Shown: positions 39,600 to 51,803, counted from the first letter of the stretch. The stretch is 64,000 bases of DNA from Torreya grandis (GCA_037957365.1 JARHVA010004089.1:287001-351000); one strand, 5' to 3'. Notes: a model not told the origin generated them from the letters alone. Translations and numbers: made by a program.

Positions 39600-40640
39600 T
39601 TCATTGCCATATTGCCACTCTGAAGATCTTTGCTTATTGCTGCCATGTTGGCTAGCACTGCATAATGTTCGTCCACAACCGTTATATCTACAATAAACTC
39701 ACTTGACTTTATGAACTCAACGTCTATGACCTAGTCCAATAAGTGGGTCTTAACCTCCATGCAAAGAATCATGATATGGTTAGCTAGTCTTTGAACTGCC
39801 ATCCTCATCCAAAAATGTGCACTTCACAAGTTTGGGGACTTTTCTGTTGTCCTTATGTGAGTGTAAAATGACAAGATGGTCCAAGCAGCCATCCATCTTC
39901 TTTAGCACCAATAAAACTTACAAGATTTTGTTAAAATTACACTTGTGCTTGGCCTCGGATGGATACAATGAAAATTTCATTAGATTCTTAAGTTATTCCA
40001 CTTACTAACGGGTGATGATTTCTTCAAAAGCAAAGAATGTGCATAACTTTCCCACCAAGAAAGTCTCTGGCTATATAACTAAGGCATGTGAAAGGAATTT
40101 GTTGTTCTTCACTTCATGAACGCTCAAATTATATGTGAAGTTGGGCAAACTAGTTGTTGAGTTCGTCTGCATCCAACCTCTTCTCTGTAAGGCATGATTT
40201 CTGCCTTCGTTTTTGCTTTGAAGGGTGGTTGAGATGAGGCATTGCTTGTTGTACCATGGGGTTCTCTTTCATTGCATTTGCAATGCTTCTTTCTTATGTG
40301 TTTTTGAAGTTTCAGAGGGGATCCCAAGCTTGTCAATGAGAGCCACCATCCATTTCTTCATTTTGTCAAGCTTCTGTATTGATTGGGTGATGCTTTCAAC
40401 ATTAGCCTCCAATTTTGTAGATCTTTCTTTAGAGGAGTCATGTTTCCCATTTTCATCATGATGACCCATACTTTTTTCGAACATGTTGATGAAAGGTCGT
40501 GCAATGGAAGTCACTCACCACCACTTCTTTGCTTTTGCCAATCTTGTTAAAGACATAAATATGAAACAAACAACTCATGTAATCCAAGGAACAATAGAAA
40601 GCTTTAATATCTGATTTTATATTAGTTTGGTTATACAATT
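39600..40640 (-). pseudogene. Unassigned minus-strand remnant, possibly retroelement gag
   Basis: A frame at 40514-40269 is Lys/Glu-rich and helical (LEANVESITQSIQKLDKMKK, then MVALIDKLGIPSE), similar in style to the N-terminal coiled part of some plant gypsy gag proteins. Downstream minus-strand sequence to about 39600 stays weakly coding-like. No zinc knuckle or protease motif was found, so the call is tentative. Confidence 0.3.
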
Positions 40641-41505
40641 GCTTGGTTCACCAAAATAGATTCTAACTATGAATGACAAATCAATAGAAAATATTTTGCT
40701 CTTGATTGCCCTGCACAAGAAAGCATTAGCATAGAGCTGAATTTGTTTCCCATAGTGCTGGAAATGAAATAAACATGAAGCAAATGAACATGGAACATGA
40801 AAGGAAAATGAACATGCATATCACATGAACGCAAGTATATCCTTGAGAAACCAATGGAGTGGTTCCTCTTTTCAAAGTTAATAACTTTACAAGGTTGTTT
40901 CCTAGATACTCATTTTACAAGTTAATAACTTAACTATGAAGCATCAAAAGATCATTGTTAGATGATAATGTGCTTCTACATTGCCCTTCACCCTTGTTTT
41001 CTAATGAATTCACCAAGATTGCTAAACACACTTTTAACGTTGTTGCAACTTGCAACCAACTCTAGATGCATACAAATCAATGGTGATGCCTCATAAGCAA
41101 TTTCCCTATTATAGGTGGGCTCTTTGATCAATTTATCTTACATCAAGGCAATTTAGTCACTCTCTCTCACATTTGGATGAGCTTTGCTTGTGATGAACAT
41201 CTTTGCAAGTTCAACCCAAGCGAAATTGGATGGGCTAAACTTGCCATGTTCTTTTGAATGCAAGATGACTAGTTTGGCCCTTGTAGAACTCATCCAGATG
41301 ACCTTGTTTCGTCATCCTAATCTACCAAGGGGTTCTCTAGGCTTAGGCATTTCACAAGGCATTCGTCTTGGTTCAATCTTGTTTGTGTGTTTTACTTTCT
41401 TCAACTGTGCTTCTTGTTTGTTGTTTGTCTTCATCTTGTTGCTTTTGAGTGTTTAGCGTGTTTGGTATGATTATGATGATAATAAGAGTGTTTTTCGTAT
41501 CTGAA
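40641..41505. other. Intergenic sequence, no gene seen
   Basis: One 90-codon plus frame (41184-41456) ends in a hydrophobic stretch but has no support as a gene. Confidence 0.4.
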
Positions 41506-41789
41506 TTGATCTTATTACACATAAAAAATGGCATCACTTAATAATGATTGAGATTCAATTGTTTTGAGCTCAAGTGCATTTTAGAAAGTTTTATGTTATG
41601 GGCATGCACATAGAAAGGATTTCATCACAAACGAGTGCATTAAATGTTTGATCTTATTACACAAAAAATGGCATCATATAATAATGATTGAGATTCAATT
41701 GTTTTGAGCTCAAGTGTATTTTAGGCAGTTCTATGTTATGGGCATGCACATAGAAAGGATTTCATCACAAAAGAGTGCATTAAATGTGA
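41506..41789. repeat. Two-copy tandem duplication, period about 142 bp
   Basis: The block beginning TTGATCTTATTACAC at 41506 repeats at 41648. Both copies contain TTGAGATTCAATTGTTTTGA and GGGCATGCACATAGAAAGG with only a few differences. Confidence 0.9.
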
Positions 41790-42246
41790 ATCAGTTGTCT
41801 TGGATGATTCCATTTGTAAGGAAATGATAAATTCATGAATATTGTAGAGTATATTGTGAAAACAAAATCTCGTTGAATCCAAAAGTTAAGTGGGTGGTAT
41901 TTAGTTTGTGAATCTTGACATAAATTATATGATATGATTTCATTAATTGTGATGTATATTTACAATATTGTGCTTCACAGAGATTATGACTTGACTATCC
42001 TATTTGTTCGTGTCCTTGATTTAAGGCAATTTGTAGGTCGCATACACGCACAATCAAGAAACTCCACCTTAGAAACTAGCTCACAATTGATAGCCATTTG
42101 GTAAAAAAATGTACTAGATAATTTGAATTGAAAAATTAATTTACAAGCAATATTTATCTATCATGTTTGTATGTGATCTCATAATGCTGTTTTTGCATGC
42201 TCTCATGACATTTTTTTTGGAAAAAATGCAAGAGAAAACAAATAGA

Positions 42247-42290
42247 GAGTTAAGTCTTCCAATTAGAAGAGTTAAGTCTTCCAATTAGAA
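42247..42290. repeat. Perfect 22-bp tandem duplication
   Basis: GAGTTAAGTCTTCCAATTAG followed by AA occurs twice in direct succession. Confidence 0.9.
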
Positions 42291-42359
42291 GATTATTTCC
42301 AGGGTAAAATTACATTTTAATTAGGGATACAATAAAGGGTTGTTAAAATATAAAACTTA

Positions 42360-42743
42360 TTTTTACAGGGCTCTAGGAGTCATTGGCATAGGTGTTCCAT
42401 TGGGCCCATTGGATCCAATAAGTAAAGTGTAACTAAATACAGTACTTGTAGTGTGTACCTTGTAAGTGCAGTTGTAATGTATTAGGATTAATGTCTCACT
42501 AAACATTGGCTTGCCCTTATATCATATGTTGAGAGGTGTGATAGGTTCACATATAAAGGCAATGACTTCAACTTATTCAACCATCTCATTTATCATTCTT
42601 TTCTATTATATTCAACTATTCTTCTATAAGCATCTTTTGACACCACCAAAAAACTTGCATTTGCCCATCTTCTATTTACTTAAGAGTATTTCACTATTGT
42701 TCAATTACGGATTTATTTGTATGATCCCACATGGTGTAAGAGC
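42360..42743 (+). repeat. Probable copia 5' LTR end with degenerate primer-binding site
   Basis: TGGTGTAAGAGC (42732-42743) differs by two bases from the initiator-Met primer-binding site TGGTATCAGAGC and is preceded by ...CCCACA, a plausible LTR end. The LTR start is not resolved. It may be the 5' LTR of the copia remnant at 52.9-54.3 kb, now separated by the nested array. Confidence 0.4.
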
Positions 42744-43290
42744 CTAAGGTTTAAAACATAAAATAATTGAGCGTCAGTTTGCTTTAGCTGTTACAAGTAT
42801 GTGTGGAAAAGATGAGAGAAATTTTTGTTGCAATGTTTTTCTCTATAAAGGGTCAAATCTTTGAAGAAAAATGATCAAGCAAAATTTGTGAGTAGTGATT
42901 GTGTTATGATTATAAATTTTGTTCCTTGTGGAATTTTAAGTCACATGAAACTCATTTGAAGAAATTAAAGTTTATGGAGCTCGTCTGGAGCAACATTTTT
43001 TAGATCTATTTGTATTTTTAGATTCTTTGCGAAAAAAAATAAAAATAGCAAGAGTCCATTTTCCACACTTTCCCAATTTGTTCGTTTTGTCTTCCAAAAT
43101 TTCCCTTGAAGTTTAGAGGTCTTTGATAGTTGGGAGTTGGTGAGCAATCAAATTAAGGATTGTCGCTAGATGCAAAGGCTAGCAAAGGAGCATATCAGTG
43201 GTCATGTGGGGGATGATATTTGTGAGACCAAGGGTAGATTCGGTGATAGTTGGGGTGTGACAGTCAACAAAACTGCCACACACCATATTA
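42744..43290. other. Sequence downstream of the degenerate primer-binding site
   Basis: No reading frame or domain is recognised. Confidence 0.3.
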
Positions 43291-43299
43291 TGTGGTGTG

Positions 43300-43440
43300 T
43301 GCGGGCAATATTTGCTTGGTTTGAACATTTGGTAATAGGTGCTCGAGTAGGGGAGGTTAGGGGGTCGATTCCATACCCTCACCTACCTTGTAACCTTTTG
43401 GTTATATGTTTAATGTGATTCAACGACAAAAAGTTAAAAA
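43300..43440 (+). mobile_element. Possible tRNA-derived SINE
   Basis: GGGTCGATTCC (about 43362-43372) resembles an RNA polymerase III B box. It is preceded by TTGGTAATAGGTGCTCGAG, loosely like an A box at plausible spacing, and the segment ends in an A-rich tract. No second copy or target duplication was found, so this is weak. Confidence 0.25.
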
Positions 43441-43528
43441 CCACAGAAAATTAATCGATAGAGCACTAGTGATCTCTAACATTTGAGTTGGCAGTTAACA
43501 CTTGTGAGGGGTCACTTGACACACTATG

Positions 43529-44289
43529 TGTCAGGGGAGAAAATACCTACAACAATCAATATGCTCTGATACTAACTGTTAGGTGACCCCTTATCCAACG
43601 GAAGCACAATTGATTACTTTCTTATAAGCAATTAAACACGGAATTATACTAAAATGATAAAGTAACTAGAAACTTGAGACAGTAAAGAATTTGAGAGACA
43701 ATACACACTCTTGTATTAAATATTACTAGAAGAAAATACAATAAGGAAGATGCCACTTCTTCCTCCACCTCAAAGGCTTGCCACACCTCAAGACCTTCCC
43801 TCTCTCTTGCTCAACACAACTCTAAAGCCTGAGTTATTATCCCTCTTTGAATGCTTCAGCTGATCTCCTTGACCTTACCCCTGTAGATCTCCTTGACCTT
43901 GCTAGCTTCAATGCTTTTACTTTCCTTCTTAATTATTACAATACATGCCTTATGGGTCTTTAAATAGGATCCCATGCTTATAAAAATAGAACTCTAGTTA
44001 GAATAATTAGACACGCAGCGCGTGATTATAATTAGTCATTTGACATGCAAACACTCGCTTCACTTAACTAACTGTTCGTCAACAGCAGTTCTGGAAATAC
44101 ACAGGGGACCGACGTCGGTCCCTGCTTGCCTGGTGCTGCCAACGTCGGTCGACTATCTGTCGTCGCCGGTCTCCTTCTCCACTGCATCTGACCGACGTCG
44201 GTCATACTACCGACGCCGGTGGCTCTGGGTCTTCAGCATCCTTCCTTGTGTCTACAAACAGTTGAAACTTTTAGCTCCACACCTTAACA
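43529..44289 (-). repeat. LTR A (outer 3' LTR), 761 bp
   Basis: Starts TGTCAGGGGAG and ends CACCTTAACA on the plus strand. The adjacent TCTCTCACTT (44291-44300) is the complement of the polypurine tract AAGTGAGAGA. Two perfect GACCGACGTCGGTC palindromes (44107-44120, 44190-44203) lie in the U3 part, upstream of a TATA-like TTTAAAG on the minus strand (43957-43967). Confidence 0.9.
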
Positions 44290-44668
44290 ATCTCTCACTT
44301 GGAGATAAACATCTGCTACTGTACCTGTACCTGTATACCATCTATTTTGTTCCTTTAGGCTCTGTATCCCTCTTCAATGTCACTCTTGAAAACCAACTAC
44401 CATGCAAACCTGTGATGAAATACCTGTCTCTTATGCCAAAAGAATTTTGCTGCTCCCAAATTCTCCATGACATACTTTTGAACCAACTCTACCCTTAGCT
44501 CAGAAAATTTCTTGTATATGAAACCCTGCAACAAGTAACACAATACAGTAACAGGATAATGTAGCTAATATTATCCAACCTGGTAAAGATAAAATACAAT
44601 GGTCAAACCTCCATTGTTCTGCAACGTAATCAAGACCATATACCATAGCCTTCTGTCTCATGTGTCCT

Positions 44669-45560
44669 CGTCAGGGAAGTCCAAGAACAAACACACCTCT
44701 GTTCTGATTCCTCTTGTTGGATCTTGCTCCTCAGAAAGAGCACAGTATGATTACCAAATATAAGCAATTATAAATGCAGAAATAACCAGAAACACAAGTA
44801 ACTAGAATTCACCAATAGCACATAATATGAGAGACAATACACTATCTTGTATTAACACTTTACAGAAAAGAATACAACAAAGAGCCGCCACACTCTTTCA
44901 CCTTACAGAGATTTGCCACACCTCAAGTGTATAGTAATTCTTCTCACACAACACTCTTCTACACAAAAAACGGTCCCAACAACCAACTTACAAACAGAAT
45001 TGGTGTTCCTCTCCAACTAGTCAGTAATAACCCTGCCAGTTCACCAAGCACTCTAAAGTACTTCAAGTTGATCTCCCATGAACCTGCAACCTGCAATTCA
45101 ACAGACCATACTCACATGTAGATCTCTTTTGAGCTTGCAACAACCTACAACTCAATGATCTTACACTTAGAAAGAATTCTTCCTTTCTATCTCATACCTC
45201 ATACAATACATGCCAATGGGTCTATAAATAGATCTCTAACTCAAACACTAACTTAGACTCTTAATTTAGACAATTATCCTCGCAGCCAAAGACTCTAGCT
45301 GGCCTTTACATGCAAACACTTCGTTCACTTAACTAACTGTCCGTGTAACAAGCAGTTTTGGAACACACAGGGGACCGACGTAGGTCCTTGCTAGTCTGGT
45401 TCTGTCGACGTCGGCCGACTCCCTGCCGTCGCCGATGGCCTTCTACACTGGTCACGACCGACGTCGATCTTGCTGCCGACGCCGATTCTCCTGAAACTCA
45501 GCAACCTTCATGTTCCTTCTGTTTGCAAAGAGTTGAAGCTTTTAGCTCCACAACTCAACA
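44669..45560 (-). repeat. LTR B (3' LTR of the inserted element), about 892 bp
   Basis: Matches LTR C over its left part (GAAGTCCAAGAACAAAC...) and ends CAACTCAACA next to the polypurine complement TCTCCCACTT (45562-45571). Its left end reads CGTCAGGG where TGTC is expected, so the terminal T may be mutated. It directly interrupts the internal sequence of the outer element. Confidence 0.8.
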
Positions 45561-46679
45561 ATCTCCCACTTGGAGATAAACAACTACAACCTGTACATAT
45601 ACATGTACTTCGTCTAGTTTGTTCCCTTGGCTTTGTATCCCTCCTCAAGATCACTCTTGAAGACCAACCACCACAAACCTGTAGTGCAAAACCTGTCATC
45701 CAAATTACCGGCCACATCCACATCTACAAACCATGTAGAAAATAACCTGAACCTGCATAGCATGTGCACCTGCTGCTAGTCCCTGTAAGAATCCACTAAA
45801 CTGTCCTCCAATGGTTCTCTCTCGGATTGGCTCCAACTTGTAACAACTCTCACTGCTTGAAAAAACTCAGGTTTAGTACATACCATGCACTCAACCTCAT
45901 TATGTGAATCTAGACCCCTATTCATAGAACTGTCCAACCATCGACGTGCTAACCGGTTTCACACAATCATCTTGAAACAAAGTCAACATGTGACCTACCA
46001 TGTCTCTAGAACACACTCATGCCAAAGAATCTTGCTGCTCCTAGATTCTCCATGACAAACACTTGAACTAACTTTACCTTTAGTTCAACAATCCCTGTAT
46101 ATGTAACCCTGCAACAAGCACATCATACAGTAATAGGATAATGTAGCTAATATTATCCAACCTGGTAAAGAGAAACACAATGATCAAACCTCCATTGCCC
46201 TGCAGCTAATACAAGACCATATACCCTGATCTTCCATCTCACGTATCCATTTTCGCTCTTCTTTATCTTGAACATCCATTCGTCTCTCAGTGCTTACTTC
46301 CAGCTGACCACTCTACTCAAAACACCTGTTTGGTTCTCCTCTAAGAAATCACATCCTCATCCATGCCTAGCTCCCACTATTTCTTGGATCTACCTGTTCT
46401 GCTTCTTCAACAACTTTCTGGTCCTATGCCATAAGTGAGCAACAAGTAGTGTAAAGAAGGAAAATGACGAATTTAAGAACTTACTTACACCTTCAGTCCT
46501 CTATATGGACGCTTGAGACTCCATGACAGCTTGCTGTCCTCCCAAAATTCGTCTCAGTAACCGGTGCCGGTCACGTCTCAGTCTGTAGACGACCGAAGTC
46601 GGTTCTCTACGACTGCTTCCTTGTCGAAGTCGGTTTTCCCTGGCCGACGCTGGTCAATATCTGCCCTGAGTCACCGACG
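45561..46679 (-). other. 3' internal region of element B-C with palindrome array
   Basis: Non-coding on inspection, apart from eroded pieces. Positions about 46555-46712 hold a cluster of CCGACGTCGG-like motifs (one perfect core at 46695-46704; others are CCGAAGTCGG and CACCGACGTCAG types), placed just after the gag-pro coding tail. Confidence 0.6.
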
Positions 46680-48240
46680 TCAGTCTGCACATAGCCGACG
46701 TCGGTCTCTGTGTTTTTCTTGTGAGACCTGACTTTTTTCCGCGAGCTCTTTTTGGATCAAATCCTTGTCCAAGTCACCCTTGCTCTGCTCAGAATTCTCC
46801 TGCATCTTGTGCTGAACTCTGTCTGTCACTTTCTCCTTGAAAACCAAGGCTTTTCTGTTCTTGTCACTAACATCAGATTCCTCAAAAAACGTTACCTTCT
46901 TCTTCTGCATACAGAAACCACGATCCATACCTTCCAAATTCGAAAACATATCTTTTGACTCAAGAACAAGCATCTCCTTCTTATCTATGTGACCAAGCCT
47001 ATCAAGCCACATCTCTGAATCTACAGCTGAAGTAGATAACCCAGAAAGAGAATCAGTAGTACAAGTAGATAGATAAAGCGTACCTACTTTCTTACCTCTA
47101 GCTACAACAAGTGTACCCTTGGTAACCTTTCAAGAGTCCGCTGTGAGAGTTACTGTGCAACCCTCATCACCCAAACTTCTAACAGAAATTAAATTTCGCT
47201 CCAGAACTGGGACATGCATGACTTCTTTTAACACCCATGTGTTCCCTGTCTGCAGTTTCAGCTTCACTTTTCCTTTGCCAACAATTTGACAAGGCTTACC
47301 ATCCCCTACATAAATTTCTCCAAAATCTCCCTGGACATACTCATGAAAAAATTTTCTGTGGGGATGCATGAAAAGAGGCACCAGAATCTAAAACCCAAGA
47401 TTCTACTTTATCCAAAGAACATACCAGAGCATCCCGTGCAGCATAATCTGCAACATCTACTTCTTCTTCATGTTCTTCATGTTGATTGGTACCCGATCTG
47501 CAATCTCTCTTTAAGTGCCCTTGCTTTCCACACTTCCAGCAGGTTATTCTGCCATATCTGGACTTGGATCTTCTGCCTGTCTTGGACCTTGATCTCCCAT
47601 GCTCTATCTTCTCTCTTTGCCTTCCTCTGCCTTCAACACTCAAAGCATTTCCTGATGATTCACCTATGTTATTCTTGCGTATCTCTTCATTCAAGATCAC
47701 ACTCACAACATCATCTACTTTTAAGACTTTTGAAGGAGACACAGTATTAGAAACTGCCATTACCAAACCTTCCCAACTTTCAGGGAATGAACACAAGATT
47801 AAGAGAGCTCTAATTTCATCATCAAATACAATATTGACTGAACTTAGCTGGTTTACTAAACCATGGAAATCACTAAGATGGCTATGAACAGATCCACCTT
47901 CCAACATTTGCAAATTAAATAAACGCTTCATAAGAAATACCTTATTAGAAGCTGAGGGTTTTTCATATAAATTTGCCAAAGATTCCATCAACTCCACCGT
48001 TGTCTTACACTGTGATAAGCTGAAAATCACAGAAGATGCAAGACTCAATCTAATAGATCTCAGAGCCTTCCGATCAAGAACCTCCCATTTTTCATCTTTC
48101 ATATCCGAGGGTTTGCAATTAACCCCTCCGAACGGTAAGTACAAATCTTTTTGATATAGATAATCCTCAATCTTCATCCTCCACAATTGGTAGTTCTTGC
48201 CATTAAATTTTTTCATTCGTAGCTTACTGTCTTTTGTCAT
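46680..48240 (-). pseudogene. Copia gag-protease polyprotein of element B-C
   Basis: Starts at the ATG complement 48238-48240. The order is a UBN2-type gag (FNGKNYQLW, YLYQKDLYLPF, YEKPSASNKVFLMK), a zinc knuckle CWKCGKQGHLKRDC, and the protease active site WVLDSGASFHASP near 47370. A frameshift follows there, and the frame resumes at 47381-47130 (VGDGKPCQIVGKGK, VMHVPVLERNLISV). A GAG-pre-integrase-like WLDRLGHIDKKEM segment appears at 47012, and the protein ends in a Lys/Glu-rich tail (to 46680) whose last codons fall within the first palindrome. There is no integrase core, RT or RNase H, so the element must be non-autonomous. It resembles Tnt1-type gag in style. It carries at least one frameshift and one stop between 47130 and 47012. 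Confidence 0.85.
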
Positions 48241-48333
48241 TGATCAACTCCCACTCAAGCAGAAACCCTGTGAGTAATCTGTAATCAAAACACACTAACC
48301 AGATCTAATCCAATCTGTTAGTATCCCAACCTG

Positions 48334-48345
48334 GCTCTGATACCA
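48334..48345 (-). promoter_or_regulatory. Primer-binding site of element B-C
   Basis: GCTCTGATACCA on the plus strand is the complement of TGGTATCAGAGC, the initiator-Met tRNA primer site, two bases from LTR C. Confidence 0.9.
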
Positions 48346-48347
48346 CT

Positions 48348-49321
48348 TGTCAAAGAAGTCCAAGAACAAACACACCTCTGTTCTGATTCCTCTTGTTGGA
48401 TCTTGCTCCTCAGAAAGAGCACAGTATGATTACCAAATATAAGCAATTATAAATGCGAAAATAATCAGAAACACAAGTAACTAGAATTCACCAATAGCAC
48501 AGAATATGAGAGACAATACACTATCTTGTATTAACAGTTTACAGAAAAGAATACAACAAAGAGCCGCCACACTCTTTCACCTTACAGAGATTTGCCACAC
48601 CTCAAGTGTACAGTAATTCTTTTCACACAACACTCTCTTACATAAAAAACGGTCCCAACAACCAACTCACAAACAGAATTGGTGTTCACCTCTCCAACTA
48701 GTCAGTAATAACTCTGCCAGTTCACCAAGCACTCTAAAGTACTTCAAGTTGATCTCCCATGAACCTGCAACCTGTAATTCAACAGACCATACTCACATGT
48801 AGATCTCCTTTGAGCTTGCAACAACCTGCAACTCAATGATCTTACACTTAGAAGAAATTTTTCTTTTCTATCTCATACCTCATACAATACATGCCAATGG
48901 GTCTATAAATAGATCCCTAACTCAAACACTAACTTAGACTCTTAATTTAGACAATTATCCTCGCAGCCAAAGACTCTAGCTGGCCTTTACATGTAAACAC
49001 TTCATTCACTTAACTAACTGTTCGTGTAACGAGCAGTTCTGGAACACACAGGCGACCGACGTAGGTCCCTGCTAGTCTGGTTCTGTCGACGTCGACCGAC
49101 TCCCTGCCGTCGCCGGTGGCCTTCTGCACTGGTCACGACCGACGTCGTTCCTGCTGCTGACGCCGGTTCTCCTGGAACTCAACACTATCTGCCGTCGCCG
49201 GTCTCTTTCTCCACTACATCTGACCGACGTCGGTCATACTGCCGACGCCAGTGGCTCTAGGTCTTCAGCATCCTTCTTTGTGTCTACAAATAGTTGAAGC
49301 TTTTAGCTCTACACCTTAACA
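48348..49321 (-). repeat. LTR C, chimaeric, 974 bp
   Basis: The left part matches LTR B (TGTCAAAGAAGTCCAAG to about 49185). The right part matches LTRs A and D (from CTATCTGCCGTCGCCGG to CACCTTAACA). As a result two palindrome-containing modules stand side by side, making it longer than either parent. A perfect GACCGACGTCGGTC is at 49222-49235. A TATA-like TCTATTTATAGAC on the minus strand is at about 48900-48912. Confidence 0.85.
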
Positions 49322-50317
49322 ATCTCTCACTTGGAGATAAACAACTGCTACTGTACCTGTACCTGTACACCATCTATTTTGTTCCTTTAGGCTCTGTATC
49401 TGTCTTCAATGTCACTCTTGAAGACCAACTACCACGCAAATCTGTGATGAAATACCTGTCTCTTATGCCAAAAAATTTTTGCTGCTCCCAAATTCTCTAT
49501 GACATACTTCTGAACCAACTCTACCCTTAGCTCAGAAAATTTCATGTATATGAAACCCTGCAACAAGTAACACAATACAGTAACAGGATAATGTAGCTAA
49601 TATTATCCAACTTGGTAAAGATAAAATACAATAGTCAAACCTCCATTGTTCTGCAACATAATCAAGACCATATACCATAGCCTTCTGTCTCATGTGTCCA
49701 TCCACTCTCTTTTCTAAAATGGGAATCCATCCCTCTATCCAGTGCTTCCTTCTAGCTGACAACTCTACCAACAAATACCTGTTTGGTTCTACTCCAAAGA
49801 CTCACACTCTTCATCCATGTCAAGCTCCCACTGTTTCTGGATTCTACCTGCATTGCTTCTTCCATTTTCCTAGTTCATGACTATCAGTAAGCAATATAAA
49901 AGAAGGTGAACAACGAATATGAGGTTCACATACCTTTTCTGACCTCCACATGGGTGTTTGAGACTTATAGATCCACCCAACATCCGTTTCAGTGACCGAT
50001 ATCGGCCATCTCCCAGTCTGCTCCCGACCGATGTCGGTTCCCTGCACTGACCCTGACTGCCAACGTCGTTTCCCTTGCCGACGCCAGCGTCCCTCCTGCC
50101 GACGTCGGTCCTTATGACCAACGTCGGACTTCTCCTGCCCGACCTACCGACCCTGCTGGTCTGCATATGACCGATGTCGATATCTGGATGACTGACATCG
50201 GTGCCAAGCGACCGACATCGGTGTCTGTGTGTTCCTGTAAGTGATGAAATTTTCATCTGCGAGCTCTTCTTGGATCAAACCTCTGTCCATGCTGCCCTGC
50301 TCAAATTTATTCAGCGC
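49322..50317 (-). other. 3' internal region of element C-D with palindrome array
   Basis: Begins with the polypurine tract complement (49323-49332). Positions about 49993-50235 hold ten or so GACCGACGTCGGTC-like motifs, one with a perfect core (50099-50108). Most of the others carry CG to TG or CA changes. No RT or RNase H is recognisable. Confidence 0.65.
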
Positions 50318-51712
50318 CTATGACTGATCTCTGTCCTTCATCTCCTCCATAAACACCAAGGCTTCTTTGTTCCTATCAAAAGCATCAAATTTCTTTTTTC
50401 TGCAATGAACTGTATCTGTGCTTTCCAAATTTAAACACATACCTTTTGAATCAAGAACTTCCATTCCCTTCCTATTCATGTGATCAAGCCTATTAGGCCA
50501 CATCTTTGAATCTACACCAGAAGTAGAATCAGTAATACAAGTAGACAGATAAAGAGTATCTACTTTCTTACCTCTTGTTAGAACAAGTGCTCCCTTGGTA
50601 ACCTTCCAAGAATCCGCTGTGAGGGTTATTGTGCATCCCTCATCTCCCAACCTTCCTACAGAAATCAGACTCTGCTTCAGAATTGGAACATGCATGACCT
50701 CTTTCAACACCCATGTGTTGTCAATCTGCAATCTCAGCTGCACTTTCTCTTTGCCAACTATATGACAAGGCGTACCATCCCCTAAATAGAGCACTCCAAA
50801 GTCTCCCTGTTCATACTCATAGAACAAATCTCTGTTTGGGGATGCATGAAAAGATGAACCAGAATCTAAAATCCATGATCCTCTCTGACTATTCGAAGAA
50901 AGTATGAGAGCATCCTGCATCACAATATTTGCATATTTTGCTTCTTCCATACCTGCATGTTGATTCTCTTTATCTCTCAACCAACACTCCTTCTTTGTAT
51001 GTCCTTTCTTTCCACAAAACCAGTAGGTAATACCTTTAGACTCGGATTTTTTTCTCGACCTTGATTTCCCTTGCTCAACCTTCTCCCTTTGCTTTCCCTT
51101 GCTTTCTGCATTTAGAACATTCCCTGATGATTCACCTGTGCTTCTCCTGCGTATTTTTTCATTCAAGATCACACTCACAACATCATCAACTTTTAAGATT
51201 TTAGAAGCAGATGCAGAATTACTTACTGCCATAACCATACCGTCCCAACTTTCAGGCAAAGAACATAAAATTAAGAGAGCCTTTACCTCATCATCAAAAA
51301 TAATATTGACTGAAGCTAATTGGTTTACCAAACCATGGAAATCACTGAGATGAGTATGTACCGATCCACCTTCCTGCATTTGCAAAGTAAATAGCTGCTT
51401 CATAAGATATACCTTATTAGAAGCCGAGGGTTTTTCATATAAATTCGCCAAGGACTTTATCAACTCTTCCGTTGTCTTACACTGTGATAAGCTGGAAATC
51501 ACAGACGATGCAAGGCTCAACCTTATGGAACCAAGAGCCTTCCGATCAAAAACGTTTCATTCTTCATCCTTCATATCTGTGGGCTTGCATGCAACCCCAC
51601 CCAACGGTAAGTACAAATCCTTCTGATACAGATAGTCCTCAATCTGCATCCTCCAATGTTGATAATTCTTGCCGTTAAACTTCTCCATTCGTAGCCTACT
51701 TTCTTCTGCCAT
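50318..51712 (-). pseudogene. Copia gag-protease polyprotein of element C-D
   Basis: Starts at the ATG complement 51710-51712. The gag resembles that of the neighbouring element (YQKDLYLPLGG, YEKPSASNKVYLMKQLF). One in-frame stop near 51560 replaces a Trp codon of the sister copy. The knuckle reads YWFCGKKGHTKKEC, so its first Cys is lost. The protease active site is WILDSGSSFHASP. A GAG-pre-integrase-like segment (MWPNRLDHMNRKGMEVL) and a short Lys/Asp/Glu-rich tail follow. From 51520 to 50318 the frame is open for 400 codons, so this is the better-preserved copy. Integrase, RT and RNase H are absent. Confidence 0.85.
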
Positions 51713-51791
51713 TGCTGAACTCTCACTCAATCAAAAAACCCTGTGAATGACCTGTAATCAAAAAACAATACCCTGCTTCCTGCAAACCGTA

Positions 51792-51803
51792 GCTCTGATA
51801 CCA
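51792..51803 (-). promoter_or_regulatory. Primer-binding site of element C-D
   Basis: GCTCTGATACCA, complement of TGGTATCAGAGC, two bases from LTR D. Confidence 0.9.

Noticed and set aside
44022..44498. 158-codon plus-strand frame containing Arg-rich stretches
   Set aside because: It runs across LTR A, the polypurine tract and internal sequence in antisense. The Arg runs come from the palindromes.
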